A stretch of DNA of 37,064 bases from Candidatus Rokuibacteriota bacterium. Lineage in GTDB: Bacteria > Methylomirabilota > Methylomirabilia > Rokubacteriales > CSP1-6. Location: positions 1 to 37,064 of the forward strand of contig QHSL01000011.1 of the NCBI GenBank assembly GCA_003220435.1, written 5' to 3'. The notes beneath the pieces are model-generated. The model did no database searches and was not told the origin of the DNA. It saw only the letters and a program-made list of their open reading frames with translations. Made by a program: the position numbers and the translations under genes. Of this stretch, positions 1 to 12,094 are shown one piece after another (within the stretch, counting starts at the first letter, position 1; the number at the start of each line of letters is the position of its first letter).

Positions 1-63
1 CTGAAGCTGGCTGCGGTCGAGCTGGGCAAAGTTCAGGGCAAAGCGGTCGCCGTCTCCGGGTAG
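1..63 (+). CDS. C-terminal tail of an unidentified gene (5' partial)
   Basis: Frame 1 is open from the window edge to a TAG at 61-63 and gives 20 residues ending GKAVAVSG. The alanine/valine/lysine mix and GC-rich third positions look like coding sequence, but the piece is too short to identify. It could be chance. About 40 bases separate it from the 3' end of the convergent tRNA gene. Confidence 0.3.
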   Translation: MKLAAVELGKVQGKAVAVSG

Positions 64-100
64 TAGCGCGCTTGATGCTCTCGTCAACTGCCTGAAAGAT

Positions 101-189
101 TGGCGGAGGGCGAGGGATTCGAACCCCCAAGGGCCTCGCGGCCCGGTGGATTTCAAGTCCACTGCCTTGCCAGTTGAGGCTAGCCCTCC
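101..189 (-). tRNA. tRNA-Ser (anticodon UGA), CCA encoded
   Basis: Read on the minus strand the gene starts GGAGGGC and ends GCCCTCC-G-CCA, so the seven-pair acceptor stem is complete and the CCA end is encoded at 101-103. The anticodon stem GTGGA/TCCAC encloses the loop CTTGAAA (151-157), giving anticodon UGA for serine UCN codons. A long GC-rich variable arm (pairing GGGCC with GGCCC) is the class II hallmark of tRNA-Ser. The T arm contains GTTCGAATC. No clear promoter or T-run terminator is visible beside it. Confidence 0.95.
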
Positions 190-411
190 GTGCCCGGAAG
201 AACAGGAGCTTACGATACATCATCCGCCCGCTAGATCCGCGGGCTCACGGAACGGACTAGTTACGAGCTAGTTCTACAACGCTCTGAAGCACCAACCGCT
301 CCACAACAGCCGGGAGATTCGCTGGGCGCGACGCGGTGTCGATACGACGTTCCTCAACTCCCTCCGAGACGTGCAGCGGCGGGCCAGATGACGACAGACA
401 GGAACGACGTG
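190..411. other. Intergenic region with a short open remnant
   Basis: No complete gene is visible. A 6-bp inverted repeat, GCCCGC/GCGGGC with a 7-base loop, lies at 226-244 without a following T-run. On the plus strand 272-391 is open and ends in TGA, giving 39 residues rich in Arg, His and Asn (FYNALKHQPLHNSREIRW at its start). It has no start codon and is preceded in frame by TAG. It reads like the C-terminal stub of a decayed gene, but the family is not recognisable. Confidence 0.3.
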
Positions 412-1701
412 TCATAGCAAGTGCCAGCGCGGCTCCGGTTCGGCGGCGGCGCGAAGATGATCGACAAGCCAGTCACGCACGCTGGGGGCGAGATAGAACG
501 TTGGCCTGAGTAGGTCTGCCTCGGCCTGGATCAGCCCTTCCGCCAGCGCCAGCTTGGCGAGCGGCGTATGCGGGAGCACCCTGCTGGCAACCCGCAAGGT
601 GGCAAAAGCCGGAGCCGCCTGGTGCAAGAAGGCCAGTTTCTGGTCCACCGTGGTGCGGGTCTCGCCAGGCGTGCCAAAGCCAATGGCGAGCGTGAACGGC
701 AGCCCCCCTTGGCGGCAGAGCGCGGTCAGCCGACCGACCTGTTCCAGGGTCAAGCTCACCTCTGCTGGCTCGACACTGTATCCTTCCGTCCCCGCAAGCA
801 GGGCCAGCGAACAGCCCGAGCGCTTCATCAGCTCGATAAGCTCGGCATCACACTCTCCTGGCCGCAGATAGCTATTCCACCTGAGGCCCAGGTTGGCTTC
901 GATGAGGGCCTCACAGAGGGCCTTCGCGTGACGCAGCGGGATATTGAAGCCGGAATCAATGAAGAAGACCTTCCGGATGTCATGGTCGTGTCGCAGCCGA
1001 CGCACCTCCTCCAACACTTCTGCGGCCGGCCGCATGCGCCAATCGGTACTGCTGCGCTGACCCTGGCCGTCCGCGGTGGCGTAGTAGTACGGAGCCAGCT
1101 TGTTGACCACGCCGATACCAAAACCGGCCTTGTCATAGCGCCGCAGATCCAGCAGGTCGAGGCGCGGCGGCGTCAGAAACTGCGCTGTAAAGCGCTCTTC
1201 TCGTACCACGGTGTTGCCCCCGTCGCGATATACCAGGCCGGGCAAGTTCCCGAATGCCGTTCCGGTGGCGAGGCACTCGACGAGCTGGCCAAAGGACGCG
1301 GCCGCATCTCCCGCAAGACCCAGATCGGGAGTCAGGTAGTCAAAGCACGCCGATGGCAGGATGCTAAATGCCGGCCCCCCACAGACGATGGTGGCAGTAC
1401 TCACCGCGCGCAGGCGACCAATCAGATCCTTCACCGCGGGGAGATGCCACACAGGGTGTAGGTAGCTTTGATTGTCCAGGTTGCGCAGCGACAGGCCGAT
1501 CACGTCAGGCTGGAAATGCTGCACCGCCGTCGCGCTATCTTGTGTGGCATTCTCTGCGAACATCAGGTCGAGTACCTGCAAGGCGTGGCGTGCGGTGTCG
1601 ATGTGCGCCGCAACGTAGGCGAGCCCAACCGGTACGGGCCGTACCGTCATGCGGTCCATATAGCGATCCGCCTGGTTCGTCGCTATCAAAAGGACTCTCA
1701 C
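412..1701 (-). CDS. B12-binding/radical-SAM-like protein lacking the FeS cysteines
   Basis: The 429-residue protein has the layout of B12-dependent radical SAM proteins. An N-terminal cobalamin-binding-type Rossmann domain (about 1-150, MRVLLIATNQ, VIGLSLRN, IVCGGP) is followed by a radical SAM barrel (about 195-400, WRMRPAAEVLEEVRRL, FFIDSGFNIPL, ELMKRSGC). The CxxxCxxC motif that binds the 4Fe-4S cluster is expected at residues 200-212. There the sequence reads NKLAPYYYATADG with no cysteine, and neither alternative frame restores one, so this is not a simple frameshift. Start is GTG at 1701. It follows the hydrolase-like gene on the same strand, 10 bases after that gene's stop. Radical SAM catalysis is therefore unlikely as written; it may be a pseudo-enzyme, a cobalamin-binding protein or a decaying gene. 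Confidence 0.7.
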   Translation of the reverse strand: MRVLLIATNQADRYMDRMTVRPVPVGLAYVAAHIDTARHALQVLDLMFAENATQDSATAVQHFQPDVIGLSLRNLDNQSYLHPVWHLPAVKDLIGRLRAVSTATIVCGGPAFSILPSACFDYLTPDLGLAGDAAASFGQLVECLATGTAFGNLPGLVYRDGGNTVVREERFTAQFLTPPRLDLLDLRRYDKAGFGIGVVNKLAPYYYATADGQGQRSSTDWRMRPAAEVLEEVRRLRHDHDIRKVFFIDSGFNIPLRHAKALCEALIEANLGLRWNSYLRPGECDAELIELMKRSGCSLALLAGTEGYSVEPAEVSLTLEQVGRLTALCRQGGLPFTLAIGFGTPGETRTTVDQKLAFLHQAAPAFATLRVASRVLPHTPLAKLALAEGLIQAEADLLRPTFYLAPSVRDWLVDHLRAAAEPEPRWHLL

Positions 1702-1711
1702 ACTCTCAGTC

Positions 1712-2959
1712 CTACTCCTTTGGCGACGGCGCGGGAAGCTTGAGCCCCCGGAGGATCAACCCGTACACCGTGCCCGCCAGATACGACGGGTCGGCCATCC
1801 ACGAGCAGTGGATGCCGGGGTACGTAATCCATTTCTTCCCGGCCGGATCCGTGGTGGAGATGCTGCTGTACGTTCTCCCGGCCGTATACGTGATCGTCAA
1901 GTCGGTATCGTTCGTGACGATCAACCCGATCGGCGAGGTCAGCTTTCCAGTGCGCGTGCTCACGATGAAATCGACGGGATGATCGACTCGAACCTGTGCG
2001 GCGGTCTCGCGCAGACTCGACATCTTCAGCGCCGCGCTGGCCTTGCCTTCACTGCAGACGTTCTCCTGACCTGAGACATAGTCGATGAGCGACTTGAGGC
2101 CGGAGACATCGATGCGTGCCCGGGCGCTCCGAGGTCCGTGGCGGGGCAGCGCGCACCGCGCTCCAGCCGCGCACTGCTCATCGCTCGTGCAGGTCAGCGC
2201 GGGGTCGCTCTCGCAGATCCCCTTGGGCTCCGTCTCCGCGACCTCGCCGGTGCAGATCGCCCCCGGATCCCACGCAACCGGAGGTCCGCCTGTAAGCAGC
2301 TGGTAGTCAATCCTGGAGTCGAGCCCATGCCACGCGACCGCGGCGTACGTGGCGATCGACCCGGCACTGCATCCGAGCGTCCCGAACTTCTTGTCGGCCG
2401 GGACGAGGTTGTCACGAGCCCACCCCAAGACCAGGGCCGGCCGGCGAGTAAGCTCCCTTAGTGTTACACCCTGCGGCGATAATCGGGAGAGCCATCCATA
2501 GTAGGGCCCCACCTTCCCCCCCTTCGCGCCCTTCTGCCAATGGATGTCGATGACCACCAGACCCTGTCGCTCGAGGTCCAGCCGAAGGGTTCTCAGGGGC
2601 TTGGCTTGGTCTTCCATGTAGGTGTCGCCGCTGCCGCCCGGATGGGTCGCGAGTCCCGCCTTGTATTCGCCAAGGAGCGGACCATTCCAGCGCAGTTCCC
2701 CACCCATGCGATCTGCGGTGAACGCCAGAGTCGTCAAGGGCTTCCCGTTGGCTCCCTTGGTGTCTGGCGAAGGGCGCGCACAGGTGGACCAGGGCCCTGC
2801 GCAGGGCACCGTGCACGCGTAGCTTGCCCAGCCCTCCCCGCGCTCGATCTTCCATGAAGCGGTGCTGCAGAGAGTCAGGCCGTCCTCGGCGAGCGCCGGG
2901 CGCCATGCCCCCGCCAACGCGGCGAGAAGCACGCATCCGACACGCAGTGCTGTTTTCAC
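1712..2959 (-). CDS. Secreted alpha/beta-hydrolase-like protein (pectinacetylesterase/Notum-like elbow)
   Basis: GTG at 2959 is chosen as the start because a GGAGGG ribosome binding site lies just upstream and the product (415 aa) then begins with a standard signal peptide (MKTALRVGCVLLAALAG, cleavage near ALA-ED). The frame stays open further upstream but adds implausible residues. The mature protein has a cysteine-rich N-terminus, an oxyanion-type strand VVIDIHW (135-141) and the nucleophile elbow GCSAG (Ser198), which resembles pectinacetylesterase and Notum-type esterases. A possible acid (Asp351 or Asp353, TNDTD) and histidine (His384, YPGIHCSW) come later in the right order. A cysteine-rich insert (TCTSDEQCAAGARCA, about 256-270) interrupts the fold. 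The substrate is unknown and the family assignment rests on motifs only. Confidence 0.6.
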   Translation of the reverse strand: MKTALRVGCVLLAALAGAWRPALAEDGLTLCSTASWKIERGEGWASYACTVPCAGPWSTCARPSPDTKGANGKPLTTLAFTADRMGGELRWNGPLLGEYKAGLATHPGGSGDTYMEDQAKPLRTLRLDLERQGLVVIDIHWQKGAKGGKVGPYYGWLSRLSPQGVTLRELTRRPALVLGWARDNLVPADKKFGTLGCSAGSIATYAAVAWHGLDSRIDYQLLTGGPPVAWDPGAICTGEVAETEPKGICESDPALTCTSDEQCAAGARCALPRHGPRSARARIDVSGLKSLIDYVSGQENVCSEGKASAALKMSSLRETAAQVRVDHPVDFIVSTRTGKLTSPIGLIVTNDTDLTITYTAGRTYSSISTTDPAGKKWITYPGIHCSWMADPSYLAGTVYGLILRGLKLPAPSPKE

Positions 2960-3078
2960 TCGACCCTCCTCAGATTGGAGTTTGTCATCACCCCGTACTA
3001 CGACTACGACGAGTAGGGCAACCGGCGCGATGAGGTCCGCCGGAACCTCGCCACAGGAAGGCACTTCCTACACGATGT

Positions 3079-3303
3079 TCAGGGCGCGTCCTTCCAGCAC
3101 ACGGTCACGCCCCAGCCGACTCCCTGGCCGCCGCGCAGGCCCGTCGTCACGCCGATCTGCTGCCGGCCCCAGTCGCACTGCGCCTGGGTTACGAATGGGC
3201 CCTGGGTCGTGGCCGTCAGCGTGCCACCCGGGTGCTGGGAGACGACCATGAACCACCAGAACGGTATCGTCGCGCCGAGGCGAATGGTCCAATGACAGAT
3301 CAT
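3079..3303 (-). CDS. Small Gly/Trp-rich hypothetical protein (74 aa)
   Basis: A strong ribosome binding site (AGGAGG, 5 bases before the ATG at 3303) supports translation. The product has 74 residues, six tryptophans, many glycines and three cysteines (Cys3, Cys43, Cys69). It shows a central hydrophobic stretch IPFWWFMVV near the N-terminus and no clear signal peptide. No family is recognised. It precedes the secreted hydrolase-like gene on the same strand, with about 120 bases between the two genes, so they may be co-transcribed. Confidence 0.6.
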   Translation of the reverse strand: MICHWTIRLGATIPFWWFMVVSQHPGGTLTATTQGPFVTQAQCDWGRQQIGVTTGLRGGQGVGWGVTVCWKDAP

Positions 3304-3534
3304 CAGCTCCTCCTGAATTACTCGACCAGCTAGTCCTTCAGGTATTGGACCACGACGGGCGCCAGTGCGTTGCCGCCAGCGCGTTCTCTTGCGGAGTCTG
3401 ATCGACGGGGCTGCCGCGTAGCTTCTCCCAGGTTCGCACGCTCACTTCGGCCAACCCGACGGCCCCGCCGACGCCAACGCCCATGACGAGGGGCGCGAGC
3501 AGGCGCGGATGACGCCGCGCGACCAGCGACGTGC
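3304..3534. other. Region between serS and the small orphan gene
   Basis: No confident gene is visible. Just after the serS stop the minus strand holds a 48-codon open stretch starting at an ATG near 3484 (MGVGVGGAVGLAEVS at its start). It has a glycine/valine-rich hydrophobic beginning and a charged tail, but no good ribosome binding site. It could be a small membrane protein, the tail of a decayed gene or chance. Confidence 0.25.
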
Positions 3535-4824
3535 TCAGCGCCGCGTCAAGCGAGCGAGACCATCCATGTACGGCCGCAGCGCCGCCGGGATCGTCACGGT
3601 GCCGTCGGTCTCCTGGTAGTTCTCGAAGATCGCCATCATCGTGCGCCCGATGGCGAGGCCGGAGCCGTTCAGCGTGGCGCAGAACTCGGGCCGACCGCCG
3701 CCCGCCGGGCGATAGCGGATGTCGGCGCGCCGCCCGCCGAAGGCGTCGTAGTTGGAGCACGACGAGATCTCGCGATAGCGCTCCTGTGATGGCAGCCAAG
3801 CTTCGACGTCGTAGCCCTTCGCCGCGCTGAACCCGAGGTCGCCGACGCAGCGCTCGACGACGCGGTACGGCAGCTCGAGGCGGCGCAGCACTTCCTCGGC
3901 GTTCTTCACGAGCGACTCGAGCTCGTCGTAGGACTGCGCCGGCGTCGTGATCTTCACGAGCTCGATCTTGTCGAACTGATGGCGCCGATAGAGACCCTTC
4001 ATATCCTTACCGTACGTGCCCGCCTCGCGGCGATAGCAGGGCGTGAACGCCGTGTATCGGCGCGGCAGCGTTTGCTCCGGCAGGATCTCGCCGCTGTGCA
4101 GTCCGGAGAGCGAGACTTCGGCAGTCGGGATCAGGTAGAGCGTCCGGTTCTCGTCGGGCTCGACGGTCTTGAACAGCTGCTCCTCGAATTTCGGGAGCTG
4201 CCCGGTCTTCAGCATCGTGGCACCGTTCACGAGGTGCGGCACCCAGACCTCGGTGTAGCCGTGCTCACGGGTGTGGAGATCGAGCATGAACTGGGCGAGC
4301 GCGCGCTCGAGCCGCGCCGCGGCGCCCCACAGCACGTTGAACCGTGCCTTCGCGATCTTCACGGCGCGCTCCGGGTCGAGCAGGCCGAGCGCTTCGCCGA
4401 CCTCGTCGTGGGGCTTCGGCGCGAACCCGAAGGCGCGCGGGGGGCCCCAGCGGCGCACCTCGACGTTGTCGTCCTCGCCTCGGCCTTGCGGCGCCGACTC
4501 GTGCGGCAGGTTGGGGAGTTGCGCCACCAGGGCGTCGAGCTGCTCGTCGACCTGCTTCAGCTCGGCGTCGAGCGTCTTGATGCGGTCGCCGACGTCGCGC
4601 ATCCGCGCCATCTCGGAGGAGGCGTCCTCGCCACGCCTCTTGGCCTGGCCGATCGCCTCGGAGGCGCGGTTGCGGTCCGCCTTGAGGTCTTCGGCCTTCC
4701 GGATGACGTCGCGGCGGGAGGCGTCCAGGGCGACGACCTGCTTCACGAGCTCCGCGCCGCCCTTGACCGCGAGCGCGCGCTCGACCATCTCGGGCTGCTC
4801 GCGGATCAGCCGAAGATCCAGCAC
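3535..4824 (-). CDS. serS: Seryl-tRNA synthetase
   Basis: Charges tRNA-Ser with serine in the cytoplasm; one substrate, tRNA-Ser(UGA), is encoded at the left end of this window. The 429-residue length is standard. Residues 1-105 form the antiparallel coiled-coil arm that grips the long variable arm of tRNA-Ser. The class II catalytic core follows: TAEVSL (234-239), motif 2 FTPCYRREAG (260-269), HQFDKIE (282-288) and motif 3 GLAIGRTMMAI (389-399). The ATG lies 4 bases after the gyrA stop, so it is the distal gene of the gyrA transcription unit and probably translationally coupled to it. Confidence 0.97.
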   Translation of the reverse strand: MLDLRLIREQPEMVERALAVKGGAELVKQVVALDASRRDVIRKAEDLKADRNRASEAIGQAKRRGEDASSEMARMRDVGDRIKTLDAELKQVDEQLDALVAQLPNLPHESAPQGRGEDDNVEVRRWGPPRAFGFAPKPHDEVGEALGLLDPERAVKIAKARFNVLWGAAARLERALAQFMLDLHTREHGYTEVWVPHLVNGATMLKTGQLPKFEEQLFKTVEPDENRTLYLIPTAEVSLSGLHSGEILPEQTLPRRYTAFTPCYRREAGTYGKDMKGLYRRHQFDKIELVKITTPAQSYDELESLVKNAEEVLRRLELPYRVVERCVGDLGFSAAKGYDVEAWLPSQERYREISSCSNYDAFGGRRADIRYRPAGGGRPEFCATLNGSGLAIGRTMMAIFENYQETDGTVTIPAALRPYMDGLARLTRR

Positions 4825-4828
4825 GGCG

Positions 4829-7270
4829 CTACGGCGCGGCGACGGGCGCGGAGCTCTCCGCCTCGACGCGGGCGATGGATCCGACCTGGTCGTCGGAGTC
4901 GAGGTCGATGATGCGCACGCCCATCGTGTTCCGGCCCTGAGAGGACACCGTGTCGGCGGGGAAGCGGATGAGCCTCCCCTTGGTGGTGACGACCAGCACG
5001 TCGTCGCCTTCGCGCACCTGGACCATGCCGACCACCGCGCCGTTGCGGCCGCCGGTCTTGATGTCGATGATCCCCTTGCCGGCCCGGCCCTGCAGGCGGT
5101 ATTCGTCGAGCGGCGTGCGCTTGCCGTAGCCGCGCTCGGTCACGGTGAGGATCAGCGCGCCCTCCTGGACGACGTCGGCGGCAATGACCTCGTCGCCCTC
5201 GTCGACCTCGATCCCGCGCACGCCGGCGGCGGCGCGGCCCATCGGGCGTACTTCCTCTTCTGAGAACCGGATGATCATGCCGAGCTTGGTCGCGATCATC
5301 ACCTCGCGCCGGCCGTCGGTGCGCCGGGCCGTGATCACCGTGTCGCCCTCGTCCAGCCCGATCGCCTGGATGCCGCCGGCGCGCGGGTGCGAGTAGGCGT
5401 CGAGCTCGGTCTTCTTCACCTTGCCCTGCTTGGTCGCGAACAGGACGTAGCCGCCGGCGGCGAAGTCGCGCACCGGCACGCACGTGGCGACGGACTCGCC
5501 CTCGTCGAGCGACAATAGATTGACCATCGCCTTGCCCTTGGCCTGGCGCCCGCCCTCGGGGATCTCGTGCACCTTCAGCCAGTGGATCTTGCCGAGGTTG
5601 GTGAAGAACAGCAGGTACGAGTGCGTCGAGGCGACGAAGAGGTCCTCGACGATGTCCTCTTCCTTCGTCTCCATGCCGGTCACGCCCTTGCCCCCGCGCC
5701 GCTGGCTCCGGTACGCCTCGACGTGGGTCCGCTTGATGTAGCCGGACCGCGTGATGGTGACGACCATCTCCTCGTCAGCTAGCAGGTCCTCGATCGTGAG
5801 CTCGGTGGTCTCGGTGAGAATCTCGGTGCGCCGCGCGTCGCCGTACTCTTCCTTCACGGCCAGCAGCTCCGCGCGGATGATCGCCATCAGCTTCGTCTCC
5901 GAGGCCAGGATGCCCTTCAGCTCTTCGATGAGGGCGAGCGTCTGCTCGTGCTCCTCAACGACCTTGTGGCGCTCGAGCTGGGTGAGGCGCTGCAGCCGCA
6001 TGTCGAGGATCGCCCGGGCTTGGACCTCCGAGAGGTCGAGGCGCGACATCAACGCGACCTTCGCGGCGTCGGGGCTCTCGGCCGCCCGGATCAGGCGGAT
6101 GACCAGGTCGAGCTGCTCGACCGCCTTGCGCAGGCCGGCCAGGATGTGGGCGCGCTCCTCGGCCCGCGCCAGGTCGTAGCGCGTGCGACGCGTGACGATT
6201 TCGCGCCGGAAGCCGACGAAGGCCGCCAGCATCTCCTTGAGGTCGACGATCTGCGGCCGCCGGTCGACCAGCGCCAGCATGATGACCCCGAACGTCGTCT
6301 GCATCTGGGTGTGCTTGTAGAGCTGGTTCATCACGATCTGCGGAATCCCGCCGCGCCCGAGCTCGAGCACGACCCGGATGCCCTCGCGGTTGGACTCGTC
6401 GCGGATCTCCGAGATCCCCTCGATCTTCTTGTCCGCCGACAGCTCCGAGATCTTCTCGATCAGGCTCGCCTTGTTCACCTGGTACGGCAGCTCCGTGATG
6501 ATGATCGCCTCGCGCGCGCCGCGCATCTTCTCGGCGTGCGCCTTCGCGCGCAAGGTGATCGTCCCGCGGCCAGTCGTGTACGCCTCGCGAATGCCGCCGG
6601 TGCCGTAGATGTAGCCCGCCGTGGGGAAGTCGGGGCCCTTGACGACCTTCACGAGCTGCTCGACGGTGGTCGCCGGGTCATCGACCAGCATCACGAGGCC
6701 GTCGATGACCTCCGACAGGTTGTGGGGCGGGATGTTGGTGGCCATGCCGACCGCGATCCCGGCCGACCCGTTGACGAGCAGGTTCGGGATCCGCGTCGGC
6801 AGGACCATCGGCTCCTGCTCGGATTCGTCGAAGTTCGGGACGAAGTGGACGGTGTCCCGGTCGATGTCGGCCAGCATCTCGTGGGCGATCTTGGCCAGCC
6901 GCGCCTCCGTGTAGCGCATCGCCGCCGGCGGATCGCCGTCGACGGACCCATAGTTCCCCTGCCCGTCGACCAGCGGATAGCGCAGCGAGAACTCCTGCAC
7001 CATGCGCACCAGCGCCTCGTAGATCGGCGCGTCGCCGTGCGGATGGTACTTGCCCATGCAGTCGCCGATCACCCGGGCGGCCTTCTTGTAGGCGCGGTTC
7101 CAGTTGAGGCCGAGCCCCTGCATCGTGAACAGAACGCGGCGGTGGACCGGCTTGAGGCCGTCGCGGATGTCCGGCAGCGCGCGGCCGACGATGACGGACA
7201 TCGCGTAATCCAGGTAGGACTTCCGCATTTCCTCTTCGATGGGGACCGGAACCTGGCGTTCGTTCGGCAT
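4829..7270 (-). CDS. gyrA: DNA gyrase subunit A
   Basis: Breakage-reunion subunit of gyrase, which introduces negative supercoils as an A2B2 complex with GyrB, encoded just upstream. The 813-residue product has the catalytic tyrosine in PAAMRYTE (Tyr120). The C-terminal wrapping domain contains the GyrA box QRRGGKG, which separates true gyrase from topoisomerase IV. In the quinolone-determining region, [13 protein letters not shown], the position equivalent to E. coli Ser83 is alanine (Ala81, codon 7028-7030) and Asp87 is glutamate (Glu85). Start is the ATG at 7270. The 99-base gap to gyrB holds a small CCACC/GGTGG inverted repeat but no clear promoter. Confidence 0.97.
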   Translation of the reverse strand: MPNERQVPVPIEEEMRKSYLDYAMSVIVGRALPDIRDGLKPVHRRVLFTMQGLGLNWNRAYKKAARVIGDCMGKYHPHGDAPIYEALVRMVQEFSLRYPLVDGQGNYGSVDGDPPAAMRYTEARLAKIAHEMLADIDRDTVHFVPNFDESEQEPMVLPTRIPNLLVNGSAGIAVGMATNIPPHNLSEVIDGLVMLVDDPATTVEQLVKVVKGPDFPTAGYIYGTGGIREAYTTGRGTITLRAKAHAEKMRGAREAIIITELPYQVNKASLIEKISELSADKKIEGISEIRDESNREGIRVVLELGRGGIPQIVMNQLYKHTQMQTTFGVIMLALVDRRPQIVDLKEMLAAFVGFRREIVTRRTRYDLARAEERAHILAGLRKAVEQLDLVIRLIRAAESPDAAKVALMSRLDLSEVQARAILDMRLQRLTQLERHKVVEEHEQTLALIEELKGILASETKLMAIIRAELLAVKEEYGDARRTEILTETTELTIEDLLADEEMVVTITRSGYIKRTHVEAYRSQRRGGKGVTGMETKEEDIVEDLFVASTHSYLLFFTNLGKIHWLKVHEIPEGGRQAKGKAMVNLLSLDEGESVATCVPVRDFAAGGYVLFATKQGKVKKTELDAYSHPRAGGIQAIGLDEGDTVITARRTDGRREVMIATKLGMIIRFSEEEVRPMGRAAAGVRGIEVDEGDEVIAADVVQEGALILTVTERGYGKRTPLDEYRLQGRAGKGIIDIKTGGRNGAVVGMVQVREGDDVLVVTTKGRLIRFPADTVSSQGRNTMGVRIIDLDSDDQVGSIARVEAESSAPVAAP

Positions 7271-7369
7271 ATATCAGCTCACGCTTTCAGCTCTTGCTCA
7301 TGATCGCGCGACCGGAGCCCCGAGCGCCTTTCTCAGGCCACCCTCGGTGGTTCCGGCCTCACGCTCCGT

Positions 7370-10797
<3,428 letters not shown>

Positions 10798-10833
10798 CAG
10801 GTAAACTCCTGTTTTACAAGGGAAATACCTTCC

Positions 10834-11928
10834 CTAAATACGCATTGGCATTATAACACAGCAGTACCCTTCGTCCTCGGCGCTTTTAATGACGCCGGGG
10901 CTCTGCGCGTCCTTGATCTCGAACACGAGCCGGTCCTTTTCCAGGGCCGCCATGGCCTCCAGGAGATAACGCGAGTTGAAGCCGATCACGTGCTCCTCAC
11001 CGGAGTACTCGACCTCGACGATTTCCTCCGCTTCTCCCAGCTCCTGGCTCGAGGCGCTGACCTTCAGCGATGCCGGGCTGAGCGCCAGCTTCACCGGCTT
11101 GTTGCGCTCCTCAGCCATGACCGACACGCGCCTCAACGCCGACGAGAGCGTGTTGCGGGCCGCCACCAGCTTCCCGGGATGCGCCTTCGGGATCACCGCT
11201 TCGTAGTTCGGGAACTGTCCGTCGATCAGTCGGGCCGTCATCACGAAATTCGGCATCTGCATGACGAACTGATTTTCCGTGATCGCGACCTGCACCTCTT
11301 CGCCCGAGCCCAGCACGCGCATGATCTCGCTCACGGCCTTGCGCGGCACGATGCCGGTCGCACCGCCGACGCCCTTGCCGAGGCTTCGCGTCGACATCGC
11401 CAGACGATGGCCGTCCGTCGCCACCATCCGGATGTCCTTCCCCTGGAACACGAAGAGGACTCCGTTGAGCGCGTATCGCGTCTCGTCGTGCGACACCGCG
11501 AAGCTCGTCTGAGTGAGCAGGTCACGCATGATCTTCGAATCGAGACTGACCCACGACTCGGGAGACGCCGGCACGACGGGCGGAAAATCGTCCGCGGCCA
11601 GCCCGACCAGCCGGTAGGTGGCGCCGCCGCACCGCAGGCTCACCATCACGTTTTCGGTGACCTTGAGCGCCACCGCCGCCGCCGGGAGCTCCTTCACGAT
11701 TTCGGCGAGCTTGCGCGCCGATACCGTGATCTTCCCCTTCCCCGCGACCTTCGCCGGCACCGACACGCGGGCCCCGACCTCGAGGTCCGTCGCCGTCATG
11801 CGGACGCTCTCGCCCTCCGCCTCCAGCAGCACGTTGGCGAGAATCGGAAGCGTCTGACGCGGCTCGACGATATTCTGGACCATCTGGAGGCCTTTGAGAA
11901 ACGCGTCGCGCTCGAGCACTACTTCCAT
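10834..11928 (-). CDS. dnaN: DNA polymerase III beta sliding clamp
   Basis: Ring-shaped processivity clamp for DNA polymerase III. Start is the ATG at 11928 because GGAG lies 7 bases upstream and the product then begins MEVVLERDAFLKGLQ, the normal clamp N-terminus, giving 364 aa (typical about 366). The frame is open further upstream but that part lacks family character. Clamp features include VPAKVAGKGKITVSARKL in domain I, ATDGHRLA in domain II and the C-terminal CCVIMPMRI, equivalent to the usual ending YVVMPMRL. Confidence 0.97.
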   Translation of the reverse strand: MEVVLERDAFLKGLQMVQNIVEPRQTLPILANVLLEAEGESVRMTATDLEVGARVSVPAKVAGKGKITVSARKLAEIVKELPAAAVALKVTENVMVSLRCGGATYRLVGLAADDFPPVVPASPESWVSLDSKIMRDLLTQTSFAVSHDETRYALNGVLFVFQGKDIRMVATDGHRLAMSTRSLGKGVGGATGIVPRKAVSEIMRVLGSGEEVQVAITENQFVMQMPNFVMTARLIDGQFPNYEAVIPKAHPGKLVAARNTLSSALRRVSVMAEERNKPVKLALSPASLKVSASSQELGEAEEIVEVEYSGEEHVIGFNSRYLLEAMAALEKDRLVFEIKDAQSPGVIKSAEDEGYCCVIMPMRI

Positions 11929-12094
11929 GAGTATCTCCAATGTTGTGGGAAGGAAGAAGGATACAACTTCGTAGGAGAAGGCGTAGTCCGGCGGTGTGGA
12001 TAGCGAGGATCGCGCGGAAGTCGCGGTGGCATCGCGCGATTCCACGCTTGTGGATCGGGGATAAGGGGGTGGAGACGGCCGCGCGCGCCGTGGA
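11929..12094. other. dnaA-dnaN intergenic region with DnaA-box-like sequences
   Basis: On the plus strand TGTGGATAG (11995-12003) differs from the reverse consensus TGTGGATAA at one base, and TGTGGATCG (12049-12057) at two. Another one-mismatch match, TCTGGATAA (12109-12117), falls just inside the dnaA 3' end. They may form the second cluster of a bipartite origin or serve to regulate dnaN. No promoter could be assigned with confidence. Confidence 0.45.

Noticed and set aside
3338-3799. 153-codon minus-strand frame overlapping the serS 3' end
   Set aside because: Most of it is an alternative frame of serS; only the part after the serS stop could be real and it lacks a ribosome binding site.
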